Source: Skeletonema marinoi (lineage: Eukaryota; Bacillariophyta; Thalassiosirophyceae; Thalassiosirales; Thalassiosiraceae). From it: DNA of 64,000 nucleotides. The notes under the pieces were generated by a model, which saw only the letters and a list, made by a program, of their open reading frames with translations, searched no databases and had not been told where the DNA came from. The position numbers and the translations under genes were made by a program. This document shows, piece after piece, positions 11,053-23,669 of the stretch. Location of the stretch: assembly GCA_030544225.1 (NCBI GenBank), contig CM060507.1:558001-622000 (forward strand), given 5' to 3'. Each line of letters starts with the position of its first letter. Within the stretch, counting starts at the first letter, position 1.

Positions 11053-14000
11053 AGGAATAGGTGAATTCGGAGGAAATGGGGAATGGGTAATGCGTGGGAT
11101 TGAATGATGGCCAAGCGACAGGGAGACGAGCTATTCCGAAGGGTATATCGTATTCTCCATTGAATCAGCTTTGGAATGAGCCACTATTCATCTTCCAATG
11201 ACAACTACAAGCCAAGATATTATCTAGGGGAGACGTGAATTTGGATCGTCTGAGGTTATACAACGGGTAGTAGATACATTGGATTGCTTCTTTCCCCTCC
11301 TAGAAACCATTGCACTACTCTGTAAAAGGGTGCATTGTTGAGGGTGACATGAGAGCTTTCGATTGGTAGTTGAGTTGATTCTTGTATTCCGATGAGTATT
11401 GATGAATTGTGTTTGTGTGAGGTCGGAATGGATACGGATGGAGGGAATATAATATAATTCAGATGGGATTACAATATCTCCATAGTAATGCAAGTCACTT
11501 CCACCTCTATCTCTACTCGACTGGGTATATATCTTATCGTATTCAGTTGATTGTCATGTTGTAATAAGTCTTGCCATCAAGAATCCTCTGATTCCGTCGG
11601 CAGGTGCAGCAGGAGCATCGGTGGTGGTATTTCTTGATCTGAACGACGATGATGATGACGATGACTTGGTTGCAGGTTGAGTCACCAAACAAGTCAATAA
11701 TTCTTCCAATGTCAAATCTTCCGTATATCCCACCACATTCTTCTTCTTCTTCTTCCCATCACTACTCCCCTCCCCACCATCATCACCATCCGACGTCACA
11801 GCAGCGGTACATCCATCCCATAAAACTCGAAATAATGGCTCACCACATTCCATCCTCTCCACCGCAAATTCCCCCTCCTCCTCCTCTTCTTCTTCTCCCC
11901 CCACAACAACATCATCCCCCTCTTCCAATGGAGGAGAATATCCAATCACAGTCCCCATACTCAGAGGCAATTGCAATACATATCCCGATTCATTCTCACC
12001 AGAACCACTACTAGTACCAGTAGTAGTGCCAACATAGGAAATCAACGCTTTGGAAGGGACATGAGTTTCATAATTCAAACTAAATTGAAATTTGGCATGA
12101 CGTGAATCTTTCGTGATGATTGGTGTGGTGAATTTGGAATAGGAGGAGGGGTATTGAGTGGTGGTAGTGGTGGCAGTGTCAGATGATGATGTTGTATCAG
12201 ATGGTTGTTGGGGAGGGAGGGGGATTTGAGTGTAGGTTAATTTGGTGGAGTGTGGGACTTGTTGAATCTGTTGAAATGATTCGAGGAGATGAGGAGAAGT
12301 GGTGGTGGTGTTGGGTGAGATTGTATTGCAGAGTGATAAAATGTAATGGAGTGCACTGATGTGTATAACACATGGATAAATATCAATTCTCAAGATCATA
12401 TACTATTATATTTGCAACGTACCTCATTGGACTCATCCTTTGCCACTGTGTCATCATCAGCTGCTGCTTTACCCTCTTCAATAATTCCACCTGCTGCTGC
12501 CGTTGCTGTATTGTTCAATTATTGATTGGCGTACAGAAATATATAAGACAAACAAATGTTAGAAATGAGATTATTCAATGCGAGATTTGTTTCCTCGACA
12601 CACAAATAATTACAATATCATGAATCAACCGAGACCATCCACAGCACACTCTCAGTAATATTATTCATGACGATGCATTCAATAGTATACATCGCTCAAG
12701 AAATGAATTGAATGATCACTACATGCAGAGCACAAAAATGTCTCAAACTATATCAATACTGACATATAATAATTAAAAACATACCATCATTCACTGCACC
12801 GTCAAAATACGAATAAGTAGAGGGGACACTACGAACTAAAATACGTTGTACTCGTTGATGAAGATAATTTTGATGAGTGTCATTCTTAGTGGTGGTTGCT
12901 GCGTAGATCCAGTGACGTCGTGAGGCAATTGTAGTGCCACTGCTGCTGCTGGTCCGCTTGTTGTTTTTGGATGATTTTCGCGGCATTCTTCTTGTATAGT
13001 CGGGGCGTCAAGATTTAATGGCAAAGGTAGACCGACTGCTGGCTGTAAGTTGTGTTCAAGACGATTGGTTTGACGCCAAGTAAGATCCACGCTGTCCTTT
13101 TGGAAGTCGCCGACTTGGAAGTTGGCTTTATGTACTTACAAGATCAGGCTTTGGCGCACTATTTGAGACGGGCATCTCTGTCGCATCGAGCCTTTGCAAA
13201 TCCCTTGGGCTAACTTTTGGCTCAAATCAACCATCATCTCAAACTCATCAGATGCACCATGTTGCCGTTATCTTCTGATATCTTGTCTTCTAGCCGGCCA
13301 ATGACGGCGATAAGTGGCGTTTTGGAAAGCCCTTGAGCTGCTCTATCGATCTAGAGGGGTATGGAGGCCAAATATCGACTTTTGTCAGATCATCTCGGCC
13401 AGAAAGGGGGTTAAAAAGCCGTCGTCGGCTTGCAAATCAAGCCGACAGCCGGATTTTCAAGTAGAGGTCCAAATTTGACAAAAATACAATATGACAACCA
13501 TTGGAAAGCTCTCTTCAATCTCTATCGATTAGTACCATTATTAATGCAACAAAAAGATTCGCAGCTTCGTTCTCCCTGCGGTCGAACTCGCAAAAATTGG
13601 CCCCTTAATGAAGCGACAACATGAAAGTTGGTACACCTAAGATCTCAAAAAGCGCCCACCTTAATGCAGTGCCGTCCATGATGGGTTGATTGCAGTGCAT
13701 CCAACGCTTCGCTGAAGACACTTCTCGACAATCAGCCCATCCATGAACTTCAGGTGCAGCGGCATCCAACATACAGTTAAACGTTAATGCAGCGGGCTCT
13801 ATGTTAGGTTGGCACGTGTATCGTCCGTCCAATTGTCATTACCATTCATCATCATCTTCCACTGGCTCCCCTCCCTCCGGTCGGCTCGCTTCATCCTCAT
13901 CAACAGCAACAACCACTCCACCAACCCAAACCCCACCAACAGCAGCAACCTCTCCTCCTCCAACAACAGCAGTAGCACCTCCTCCAACCCAAACTCCTCA

Positions 14001-14603
14001 CGCTGGTTGTTGTTGTTGCTGTTGGTGGAGGAGAGGTTGGAGGAGTGTGAGTTGAGTTTGGGTTGGAGAATACAACAATCAACAACAACCACCACGAGCA
14101 ACAGCAACATGCCGAGCGCAGCCGAGGCAAGTGGATGATAATAGCACCTGCACAACGTCGCGTAACAACCAATCAACAACCACACGTGCCAACCCAACAT
14201 GGACGGCGCTGCATTAACGTTTAAGTGTCTTCAGCGCAGCGTTCTTGGTCGGGTGGATACGACCGTGACAACCAATCATAGATCACACCCGATCGTCGTG
14301 AAGTGTGTTGATGGATCTGAGTGCAATCAACCCGTCATTGATTGCTGATTAATGCGGGCGCTTTTGGAGATCTTCGACCGACCAACTAATCATGATGGCG
14401 CTCATCGTCGTTATGTGTGTTTCGCGAGGGCGACCGCAGGGAGGCCGAGCAGTGTTTATAGTCTATTTTGGTGGTAACTTTGGAGTTGTAGACGTCGATA
14501 GTGGCATTAATGGTAATTTTGGATACTCTTCTTCATTTCCCAAAATTTGAAGTCGACTTTGGCCGAGCTGCTTGGATTCTAAGGGTCGATTTAGTTGAGT
14601 TGA
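10939..14603. repeat. Tandem unit 4 of the 3.65-kb array
   Basis: A 3,665-bp unit that looks identical to unit 3, including intron and spacer. This implies very recent duplication, gene conversion or an assembly effect. Confidence 0.95.
11554..12986 (-). CDS. Array gene copy 4, same 332-aa protein as copy 3
   Basis: Exons 12986-12785, 12505-12423 and 12267-11554. The translated product is identical to copies 3 and 5, and introns and flanks look the same as copy 3. Function unknown. Three identical copies would raise dosage of this protein if all are transcribed. Confidence 0.75.
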
Positions 14604-14717
14604 TTGGCAAAAGATCGATATTATGCCTTGAAACCACAACCAATCGATAGAGCTCGATGAGAGCTTTCTAAAACGCCACTCATTGCCTTGATTGGACCAC
14701 TACAAGCCAAGATATGG
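13276..14717. repeat. Nested imperfect palindrome, units 4/5
   Basis: Same sequence as the palindrome at 5946-7387. It separates gene copies 4 and 5. Confidence 0.75.
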
Positions 14718-17700
14718 AGGAATAGGTGAATTCGGAGGAAATGGGGAATGGGTAATGCGTGGGATTGAATGATGGCCAAGCGACAGGGAGACGAGCTATT
14801 CCGAAGGGTATATCGTATTCTCCATTGAATCAGCTTTGGAATGAGCCACTATTCATCTTCCAATGACAACTACAAGCCAAGATATTATCTAGGGGAGACG
14901 TGAATTTGGATCGTCTGAGGTTATACAACGGGTAGTAGATACATTGGATTGCTTCTTTCCCCTCCTAGAAACCATTGCACTACTCTGTAAAAGGGTGCAT
15001 TGTTGAGGGTGACATGAGAGCTTTCGATTGGTAGTTGAGTTGATTCTTGTATTCCGATGAGTATTGATGAATTGTGTTTGTGTGAGGTCGGAATGGATAC
15101 GGATGGAGGGAATATAATATAATTCAGATGGGATTACAATATCTCCATAGTAATGCAAGTCACTTCCACCTCTATCTCTACTCGACTGGGTATATATCTT
15201 ATCGTATTCAGTTGATTGTCATGTTGTAATAAGTCTTGCCATCAAGAATCCTCTGATTCCGTCGGCAGGTGCAGCAGGAGCATCGGTGGTGGTATTTCTT
15301 GATCTGAACGACGATGATGATGACGATGACTTGGTTGCAGGTTGAGTCACCAAACAAGTCAATAATTCTTCCAATGTCAAATCTTCCGTATATCCCACCA
15401 CATTCTTCTTCTTCTTCTTCCCATCACTACTCCCCTCCCCACCATCATCACCATCCGACGTCACAGCAGCGGTACATCCATCCCATAAAACTCGAAATAA
15501 TGGCTCACCACATTCCATCCTCTCCACCGCAAATTCCCCCTCCTCCTCCTCTTCTTCTTCTCCCCCCACAACAACATCATCCCCCTCTTCCAATGGAGGA
15601 GAATATCCAATCACAGTCCCCATACTCAGAGGCAATTGCAATACATATCCCGATTCATTCTCACCAGAACCACTACTAGTACCAGTAGTAGTGCCAACAT
15701 AGGAAATCAACGCTTTGGAAGGGACATGAGTTTCATAATTCAAACTAAATTGAAATTTGGCATGACGTGAATCTTTCGTGATGATTGGTGTGGTGAATTT
15801 GGAATAGGAGGAGGGGTATTGAGTGGTGGTAGTGGTGGCAGTGTCAGATGATGATGTTGTATCAGATGGTTGTTGGGGAGGGAGGGGGATTTGAGTGTAG
15901 GTTAATTTGGTGGAGTGTGGGACTTGTTGAATCTGTTGAAATGATTCGAGGAGATGAGGAGAAGTGGTGGTGGTGTTGGGTGAGATTGTATTGCAGAGTG
16001 ATAAAATGTAATGGAGTGCACTGATGTGTATAACACATGGATAAATATCAATTCTCAAGATCATATACTATTATATTTGCAACGTACCTCATTGGACTCA
16101 TCCTTTGCCACTGTGTCATCATCAGCTGCTGCTTTACCCTCTTCAATAATTCCACCTGCTGCTGCCGTTGCTGTATTGTTCAATTATTGATTGGCGTACA
16201 GAAATATATAAGACAAACAAATGTTAGAAATGAGATTATTCAATGCGAGATTTGTTTCCTCGACACACAAATAATTACAATATCATGAATCAACCGAGAC
16301 CATCCACAGCACACTCTCAGTAATATTATTCATGACGATGCATTCAATAGTATACATCGCTCAAGAAATGAATTGAATGATCACTACATGCAGAGCACAA
16401 AAATGTCTCAAACTATATCAATACTGACATATAATTAAAAACATACCATCATTCACTGCACCGTCAAAATACGAATAAGTAGAGGGGACACTACGAACTA
16501 AAATACGTTGTACTCGTTGATGAAGATAATTTTGATGAGTGTCATTCTTAGTGGTGGTTGCTGCGTAGATCCAGTGACGTCGTGAGGCAATTGTAGTGCC
16601 ACTGCTGCTGCTGGTCCGCTTGTTGTTTTTGGATGATTTTCGCGGCATTCTTCTTGTATAGTCGGGGCGTCAAGATTTAATGGCAAAGGTAGACCGACTG
16701 CTGGCTGTAAGTTGTGTTCAAGACGATTGGTTTGACGCCAAGTAAGATCCACGCTGTCCTTTTGGAAGTCGCCGACTTGGAAGTTGGCTTTATGTACTTA
16801 CAAGATCAGGCTTTGGCGCACTATTTGAGACGGGCATCTCTGTCGCATCGAGCCTTTGCAAATCCCTTGGGCTAACTTTTGGCTCAAATCAACCATCATC
16901 TCAAACTCATCAGATGCACCATGTTGCCGTTATCTTCTGATATCTTGTCTTCTAGCCGGCCAATGACGGCGATAAGTGGCGTTTTGGAAAGCCCTTGAGC
17001 TGCTCTATCGATCTAGAGGGGTATGGAGGCCAAATATCGACTTTTGTCAGATCATCTCGGCCAGAAAGGGGGTTAAAAAGCCGTCGTCGGCTTGCAAATC
17101 AAGCCGACAGCCGGATTTTCAAGTAGAGGTCCAAATTTGACAAAAATACAATATGACAACCATTGGAAAGCTCTCTTCAATCTCTATCGATTAGTACCAT
17201 TATTAATGCAACAAAAAGATTCGCAGCTTCGTTCTCCCTGCGGTCGAACTCGCAAAAATTGGCCCCTTAATGAAGCGACAACATGAAAGTTGGTACACCT
17301 AAGATCTCAAAAAGCGCCCACCTTAATGCAGTGCCGTCCATGATGGGTTGATTGCAGTGCATCCAACGCTTCGCTGAAGACACTTCTCGACAATCAGCCC
17401 ATCCATGAACTTCAGGTGCAGCGGCATCCAACATACAGTTAAACGTTAATGCAGCGGGCTCTATGTTAGGTTGGCACGTGTATCGTCCGTCCAATTGTCA
17501 TTACCATTCATCATCATCTTCCACTGGCTCCCCTCCCTCCGGTCGGCTCGCTTCATCCTCATCAACAGCAACAACCACTCCACCAACCCAAACCCCACCA
17601 ACAGCAGCAACCTCTCCTCCTCCAACAACAGCAGTAGCACCTCCTCCAACCCAAACTCCTCACGCTGGTTGTTGTTGTTGCTGTTGGTGGAGGAGAGGTT

Positions 17701-18265
17701 GGAGGAGTGTGAGTTGAGTTTGGGTTGGAGAATACAACAATCAACAACAACCACCACGAGCAACAGCAACATGCCGAGCGCAGCCGAGGCAAGTGGATGA
17801 TAATAGCACCTGCACAACGTCGCGTAACAACCAATCAACAACCACACGTGCCAACCCAACATGGACGGCGCTGCATTAACGTTTAAGTGTCTTCAGCGCA
17901 GCGTTCTTGGTCGGGTGGATACGACCGTGACAACCAATCATAGATCACACCCGATCGTCGTGAAGTGTGTTGATGGATCTGAGTGCAATCAACCCGTCAT
18001 TGATTGCTGATTAATGCGGGCGCTTTTGGAGATCTTCGACCGACCAACTAATCATGATGGCGCTCATCGTCGTTATGTGTGTTTCGCGAGGGCGACCGCA
18101 GGGAGGCCGAGCAGTGTTTATAGTCTATTTTGGTGGTAACTTTGGAGTTGTAGACGTCGATAGTGGCATTAATGGTAATTTTGGATACTCTTCTTCATTT
18201 CCCAAAATTTGAAGTCGACTTTGGCCGAGCTGCTTGGATTCTAAGGGTCGATTTAGTTGAGTTGA
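14604..18265. repeat. Tandem unit 5 of the 3.65-kb array
   Basis: A 3,662-bp unit identical to units 3 and 4 as far as I can see, except that one ATA triplet is missing from intron 1 near 16,434. That single difference argues that the copies are real and not one read-through collapsed and repeated. Confidence 0.95.
15219..16648 (-). CDS. Array gene copy 5, same 332-aa protein as copy 3
   Basis: Exons 16648-16447, 16170-16088 and 15932-15219. The protein is identical to copies 3 and 4. Intron 1 is 276 bp rather than 279 because one ATA triplet is missing near its donor. Function unknown. Confidence 0.75.
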
Positions 18266-18379
18266 TTGGCAAAAGATCGATATTATGCCTTGAAACCACA
18301 ACCAATCGATAGAGCTCGATGAGAGCTTTCTAAAACGCCACTCATTGCCTTGATTGGACCACTACAAGCCAAGATATGG
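16938..18379. repeat. Nested imperfect palindrome, units 5/6
   Basis: Same sequence as the palindrome at 5946-7387. It separates gene copies 5 and 6. Confidence 0.75.
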
Positions 18380-18881
18380 AGGAATAGGTGAATTCGGAGG
18401 AAATGGGGAATGGGTAATGCGTGGGATTGAATGATGGCCAAGCGACAGGGAGACGAGCTATTCCGAAGGGTATATCGTATTCTCCATTGAATCAGCTTTG
18501 GAATGAGCCACTATTCATCTTCCAATGACAACTACAAGCCAAGATATTATCTAGGGGAGACGTGAATTTGGATCGTCTGAGGTTATACAACGGGTAGTAG
18601 ATACATTGGATTGCTTCTTTCCCCTCCTAGAAACCATTGCACTACTCTGTAAAAGGGTGCATTGTTGAGGGTGACATGAGAGCTTTCGATTGGTAGTTGA
18701 TTCTTTGTATTCCGATGAGTATTGATGAATTGTGTTTGTGTGAGGTCGGAATGGATACGGATGGAGGGTAGATACATATAATTCGGATGGGATTACAATA
18801 TCTATCCATAATAATGCAAGTCACTTCCACCTCTATCTCTACTCGACTGGGTGTGTACATCTTATCGTATTCAGTTGATTG

Positions 18882-20321
18882 TCATGTTGTAATAAGTCTT
18901 GCCATCAAGAATCCTCTGATCCCGTCGGCTGGTGCAGCAGGAGCATCGGTGGTGGTGGTATTTCTTGATCTGAACGACGATAATGATGACGATGACTTGG
19001 TTGCAGGTTGAGTCACCAAACAAGTCAATAACTCTTCCAATGTCAAATCTTCCGTATACCCCACCACATTCTTCTTCTTCTTCTTCTTCCCATCACTACT
19101 CCCCTCCCCACCATCATCACCATCCGACGTTACAGCAGCGGTACATCCATCCCATAAAACTCGAAATAATGGTTCACCACATTCCATCCTCTCCACTGCA
19201 AATTCCCCCTCCTCCTCCTCTTCTTCTTCTCCCCCCCCAACAACATCATCCCCCTCTTCCAATGGAGGAGAATATCCAATCACAGTCCCCATACTGAGGG
19301 GCAATTGCAATACATATCCCGATTCATTCTCACCAGAACCACTACTAGTAGTAGTAGTAGTAGTAGTGCCAACATAGGAAATCAACGCTTTGGAAGGGAC
19401 ATGAGTTTCATAATTCAAACTAAATTGAAATTTGGCATGACGTGAATCTTTCGTGATGATTGGTGTGGTGAATTTGGAATAGGAGGAGGGGTATTGAGTG
19501 GTGGTAGTGGTGGCAGTGTCAGATGATGATGTTGTATCAGATGGTTGTTGGGGAGGGAGGGGGATTTGAGTGTAGGTTAATTTGGTGGAGTGTGGGACTT
19601 GTTGAATCTGTTGAAATGATTCGAGGAGATGAGGAGAAGTGGTGGTGGTGTTGGGTGAGATTGTATTGCAGAGTGATAAAATGCAATGGAGTGCACTGAT
19701 GTGTATAAGATATGGATAAATATCAATTCTCATCATGTACTATTATATTTGCAACGTACCTCATTGGACTCATCCTTTGCCACTGTGTCATCATCAGCTG
19801 CTGCTTTACCCTCTTCAATAATTCCACCTGCTGCTGCCGTTGCTGTATTGTTCAATTATTGATTGGCGTACAGAAATATATAAGACAAACAAATGTTAGA
19901 AATGAGATTATTCAATGCGAGATTTGTTTCCTCGACACACAAATAATTACAATATCATGAATCAACCGAGACCATCCACAGCACACTCTCAGTAATATTA
20001 TTCATGACGATGCATTCCATAGTATATCACTCAAGAAATGAATGGAATGATCACTACATGCAGAGCACAAAAATGTCTCAAACTATATCAATACTGACAT
20101 ATAATAATTAAAAACATACCATCATTCACTGCACTACCGTCAAAATACGAATAAGTAGAGGGGACACTACGAACTAAAATACGTTGTACTCGTTGATGAA
20201 GATAATTTTGATGAGTGTCATTCTTAGTGGTGGTTGCTGCGTAGATCCAGTGACGTCGTGAGGCAATTGTAGTGCCACTGCTGCTGCTGGTCCGCTTGTT
20301 GTTTTTGGGTTTTCGTGGCAT
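18882..20321 (-). CDS. Array gene copy 6, unknown three-exon protein, 336 aa
   Basis: Exons 20321-20120, 19842-19760 and 19607-18882. The splice sites and phases are the same as in the other copies. It differs by in-frame changes: MPRKPKNN replaces MPRKSSKNN, an extra serine gives FDGSAVND, and the Thr and Lys runs are longer. It keeps the MARLITT C-terminus. The conserved frame despite divergence supports selection on the protein. Function unknown. Confidence 0.72.
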
Positions 20322-20589
20322 TCTTCTTGTAGTATAGTCGGGGCGTCAAGTTATACTTAATAGCAACGGTAGACCGACTGCTGGCTGTAAGTTGTGTTCA
20401 AGACGATTGGTTTGACGCAAAGATCAACGCTGTCCTTTTCCAAAAGTATGAGTCGCCGACGACTTGGAAGTTGGCTGGAGATCAGGCTTTGGCGCACTAT
20501 TTGAGACGGGCATCTCTGTCGCATCGAGCCTTTGCAAATCCCTTGGGCTAACTTTTGGCTCAAATCAAATCAACTCATCAGATGCACTT

Positions 20590-21345
20590 TGATTATCTTG
20601 CCTTCCAGCCGGCCAATGACGACGATTAGTGGCGTTTTGGAAAGCCCTTGAGCTGCTCTATCGATCTAGAGGGGTATGGAGGCCAAATATCGACCTTTTG
20701 GGAATCATCCCGGTCAAAATGGGGGTTAGAAAGCCGTCAGTGGCTTCAAATTCGGCTCTGCAGCCGGAATTGCACAGCTGAGGTCAAAATAACCAATATG
20801 GACAATATGACAACCATTCGAAAGCTCTTTTCAATCTCTATCGATTAGTACCAACTTGACAATCAACAAAATAATGGTTGGACGAAAATCTCAAAAAGCG
20901 CCCGCCTTAATGCAGCGAGGACATGAATTTCAGGTGCAGCAAGATCTCAAAAAGCGTCCATCTTAATGCTGTAAGATCCATCAATATAAACGGTGCTTCG
21001 CCTGGGAGGCTCGCCCAAGAACGCTTCGCTGAAGACACTTCCTTTAATGCAGCGAAGAACATGAACTTCAGGTGCAGCTACTGTAGTATAGACACAGCTC
21101 GCCCAAAGGGCTCGCGAAACACACTTCACGTCGATCAGGTGCAACATGACCTTACTCACGTGTACCGTCCATCTTACTATCGAACAACAATAAGTATCAT
21201 CCATCACAGTCAACAGCTCCCCTCCCTCCGGTAGGCTCGCCTCCTCCTCCTCCACCCAACAGCAGAAGTATCAATATCCTCCACTGCTCTCCTCCACTAC
21301 ATCCTCCACTGCTCCTCATAACAATCATGATGGTATCGTCATCAA
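20590..21345. repeat. Diverged, one-armed palindrome remnant at the array edge
   Basis: It keeps the left arm (GTGGCGTTTTGGAAAGC at about 20,627), AAAAAGCGCCCGCCTTAATG and two GCTTCGCTGAAGACAC-type blocks (about 20,995-21,050), and a short stretch like the right arm (AATCATGATGG near 21,323). The outer right arm is missing. Confidence 0.6.
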
Positions 21346-21465
21346 GTGTCAAGACTTAATGGCAACGGTAGACCGACTGCTGGCTGTATCTAAAGTTGTG
21401 TTCAAGACGATTGGTTTGACGCCAGGATCAAGGCAGGATCAACACTGTCTTTTGCAAAAAAATAA

Positions 21466-22458
21466 TGGGCTGTGTCGACATGGGCTGTTGTTGTTTTGTT
21501 CGTGGGCACATTCGAGTACACGGGGGAAGAGAAAGCGGTACTGAACAAAGAAAGAAGAGTGATTCTGCATATCATTATCATCGCGATAGATGAAATATGT
21601 ACGCAAGCAAACGCCCTTCATCGATACGATAGAAAAGACATCAATCATCGCTGAGTAAGTAGTAAGCGACTAGAGAGAAAGACCCTTCTTGTTCATGTGA
21701 CTACAAGTACAAGTACAAGAAACAGAAGCAGAAGCAGATAAAACGTCAAATGTGGCTAAGTCAAAATCAAAAGATACTACTGAATGACGAAGTAGTCAAA
21801 GAGAAGTCCCATTGGTTAATTTAATTATTGCAGCAATCTGGGCATTTTTTCTTTCTTCTCTTCGTAATGTAATCAATACTGGCATTATAATCATGAGCCA
21901 ATGCAATCGTCATTGAGAATAGGTATCAAACAGGTTTCAAACAGGTTGTAGATACGGTCGGTCTTTATCATCGTGAGGAATTGCCTTGATGACGAGAGGG
22001 TGTCCTATCGTTCATTAGAATGCTCATATTAGATGGCAGTAGGCTGTATTGTAGGCATCGTGTTCACATCAAATCGACTTGTACATATATAATATGTAAA
22101 TATGTACTTTTCTGCAAAGAGAAAGAGCCAAGTGCCGAGAGATGATGAGAGCCGACGAGCCGTTGATTACGGAAGCAATAAAGAATCGCAGTCACAGTCA
22201 TCAAATAACGATCGATTCCATTGATACTGGATTTAAATATATTAACTCAACAGAGCTCCAAGTTGTTGATTTAACAAAACAAATAATGAATATGAGTTGA
22301 CCCCTCATCCTCACAACTCCACTCACCAGCACTAGATGCTTTTGACAAGTGGGTAGGTAGAGGAGACCAAATCATCTGACTACACACGAATGAGCTGTAA
22401 ACAAATTCTCTTCAGAGACCAAGAGTTTGCAGCATAGAGCACCACCAATTGACAAATT
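21466..22458. other. Downstream flank of the 22.5-kb membrane-protein gene, with a decayed duplicated block
   Basis: 21,475-21,765 resembles the reverse complement of about 44,900-45,175, the 3' end and downstream flank of the paralogous gene at 44.0 kb. Shared stretches include GTTCGTGGGCACATTCG and CAATCATCGCTGAGTA. It includes what looks like the remains of the last exon of that paralogue (minus strand near 21,700, after a TTGTACTTGTAG acceptor-like tract). 21,766-22,458 shows no feature I can support. Confidence 0.6.
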
Positions 22459-23517
22459 TTACGACTCCTCGGGGAGGTATTTGTAGCAGACAACACACTC
22501 TCTTGCAAGTACTCCAAGAATATCACCCGTACCAGCAAAGGTACCACGACCATCACAGGCACAACCATCATCTGAGATTGTACCAGCGCATCCTGCACCT
22601 CCTACACCTGGGTCGTACATTGATCCAACATCCACATGGCAGTGACAAGCACCACAATCATAATCAAGGGTGAATCCTCTAAAAGATCCATTAGACACTG
22701 CTCCATCCACACTCACACACTCTGTGCATTTTGAACCACAACCACTTGGACCAAATAATGCTGCTGATCCATGAAATTTGACAGAAGGAAGTCTATTGGA
22801 TTGTTGAGGAGCTTGTGATTGTGAGTCTACACAATAACCACCACCCATAAACTCATACAAACTGAGAGGATCTGGGGATGAGGATGGCTCGGGTGAGAGA
22901 GACGGCCCCAACGTTGGGCCGCCTGATGCAGAAGGTGCAAATGAGAGCCCCAATGTTGGACCGCCCGATGCAGAAGGTGCAAATGAGGGCCCCAATGTTG
23001 GGCCGACTGATGCAGACGGTGTGAGAGAGGGCCCCAATGTTGGGCCACCCGACGCAGAAGGTGCAAAAGAGGGCCCCAACGTTGGACCGACGGATTCGGA
23101 AGGTGCAAAAGAGGGCCCGAATGATGGACTGTCAGAACCAGAAGCCTTTGGAGCTTTTGCTTTAGTCACCTTTGCAAAAGGAGCCTTGGATGACTTTGCC
23201 GAAGCAGGCTTACGAACAACAGCAGCGGAGTTCTTGTTGACATGGCTCTCCTTCATGCTTGGCACAGACCATGCCAGAGCGAGAAGGGCAGCACTTCCGA
23301 GGCCAGCAATGAGGAACTTCTTGTTTCGGGTGCTGCCAGTAATGCCCAACAAGGTTGCGGTTTCAGCCACTTGATCACGCCAGCGCTTGGGGGAGTTGTA
23401 CTCTTCGGCCTTGACATCCTCATCACCGAAAGGAAGTTTGGTGACCTTGTTGCCTCTGGTGTTTGTGGCAACTATCTCGACATCAGGAGTGTATGCATCA
23501 TTGGAGTTTGAATACAT
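22459..23517 (-). CDS. Predicted type II membrane protein with Pro/Ser repeats and Cys-rich domain, 352 aa
   Basis: Not a family I can name. The cytoplasmic-looking N-terminus (1-66) is charged. One hydrophobic segment, FLIAGLGSAALLALAWSV (about 68-85), lacks a signal-peptide position, so a signal anchor is likely. Then comes an Ala/Lys/Pro stretch, about six 14-residue repeats of the form GPTLGPSFAPSAS (about 130-215), and a Cys-rich C-terminal domain (about 228-352; motifs CGSKCTEC, CGACHCHVD, CVVCYK). It is a diverged, inverted paralogue of the gene at 44,003: both share NDxYxP...VEI.AT near the start, SPDPL before the Cys-rich part, and GSFxGF. A cell-surface or wall-associated role is inferred from the architecture. 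No intron is needed. Confidence 0.8.
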   Translation of the reverse strand: MYSNSNDAYTPDVEIVATNTRGNKVTKLPFGDEDVKAEEYNSPKRWRDQVAETATLLGITGSTRNKKFLIAGLGSAALLALAWSVPSMKESHVNKNSAAVVRKPASAKSSKAPFAKVTKAKAPKASGSDSPSFGPSFAPSESVGPTLGPSFAPSASGGPTLGPSLTPSASVGPTLGPSFAPSASGGPTLGLSFAPSASGGPTLGPSLSPEPSSSPDPLSLYEFMGGGYCVDSQSQAPQQSNRLPSVKFHGSAALFGPSGCGSKCTECVSVDGAVSNGSFRGFTLDYDCGACHCHVDVGSMYDPGVGGAGCAGTISDDGCACDGRGTFAGTGDILGVLARECVVCYKYLPEES

Positions 23518-23669
23518 GATTGCTGAAATCTATGCGATAATAATGATGAATGTCGAAGAGAGCGCGATTGATAATTTGGTGAGAAATACATAATATTTAA
23601 TAAGAACAATTAATATCATTGATTGGGCGGTGGCAACACTGTAGGTTGTGGACACAGCGGCACATAGCA

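Larger units (their letters stand above)
18266..21465. repeat. Tandem unit 6, diverged and rearranged at its right end
   Basis: The left part (to about 18,690) matches units 3-5. The gene and spacer then diverge. The palindrome's outer right arm is absent: near 21,345 the sequence jumps from the right arm into a copy of the segment that lies just upstream of exon 1 (compare 21,350-21,450 with 2,035-2,125). Similarity stops by about 21,465, which marks the array edge. Confidence 0.85.

Noticed and set aside
1-21465. The array as an assembly artefact
   Set aside because: Units differ in length (3,648, 3,665, 3,662 bp) and three are clearly diverged, so a real array exists. The exact number of identical copies remains uncertain.
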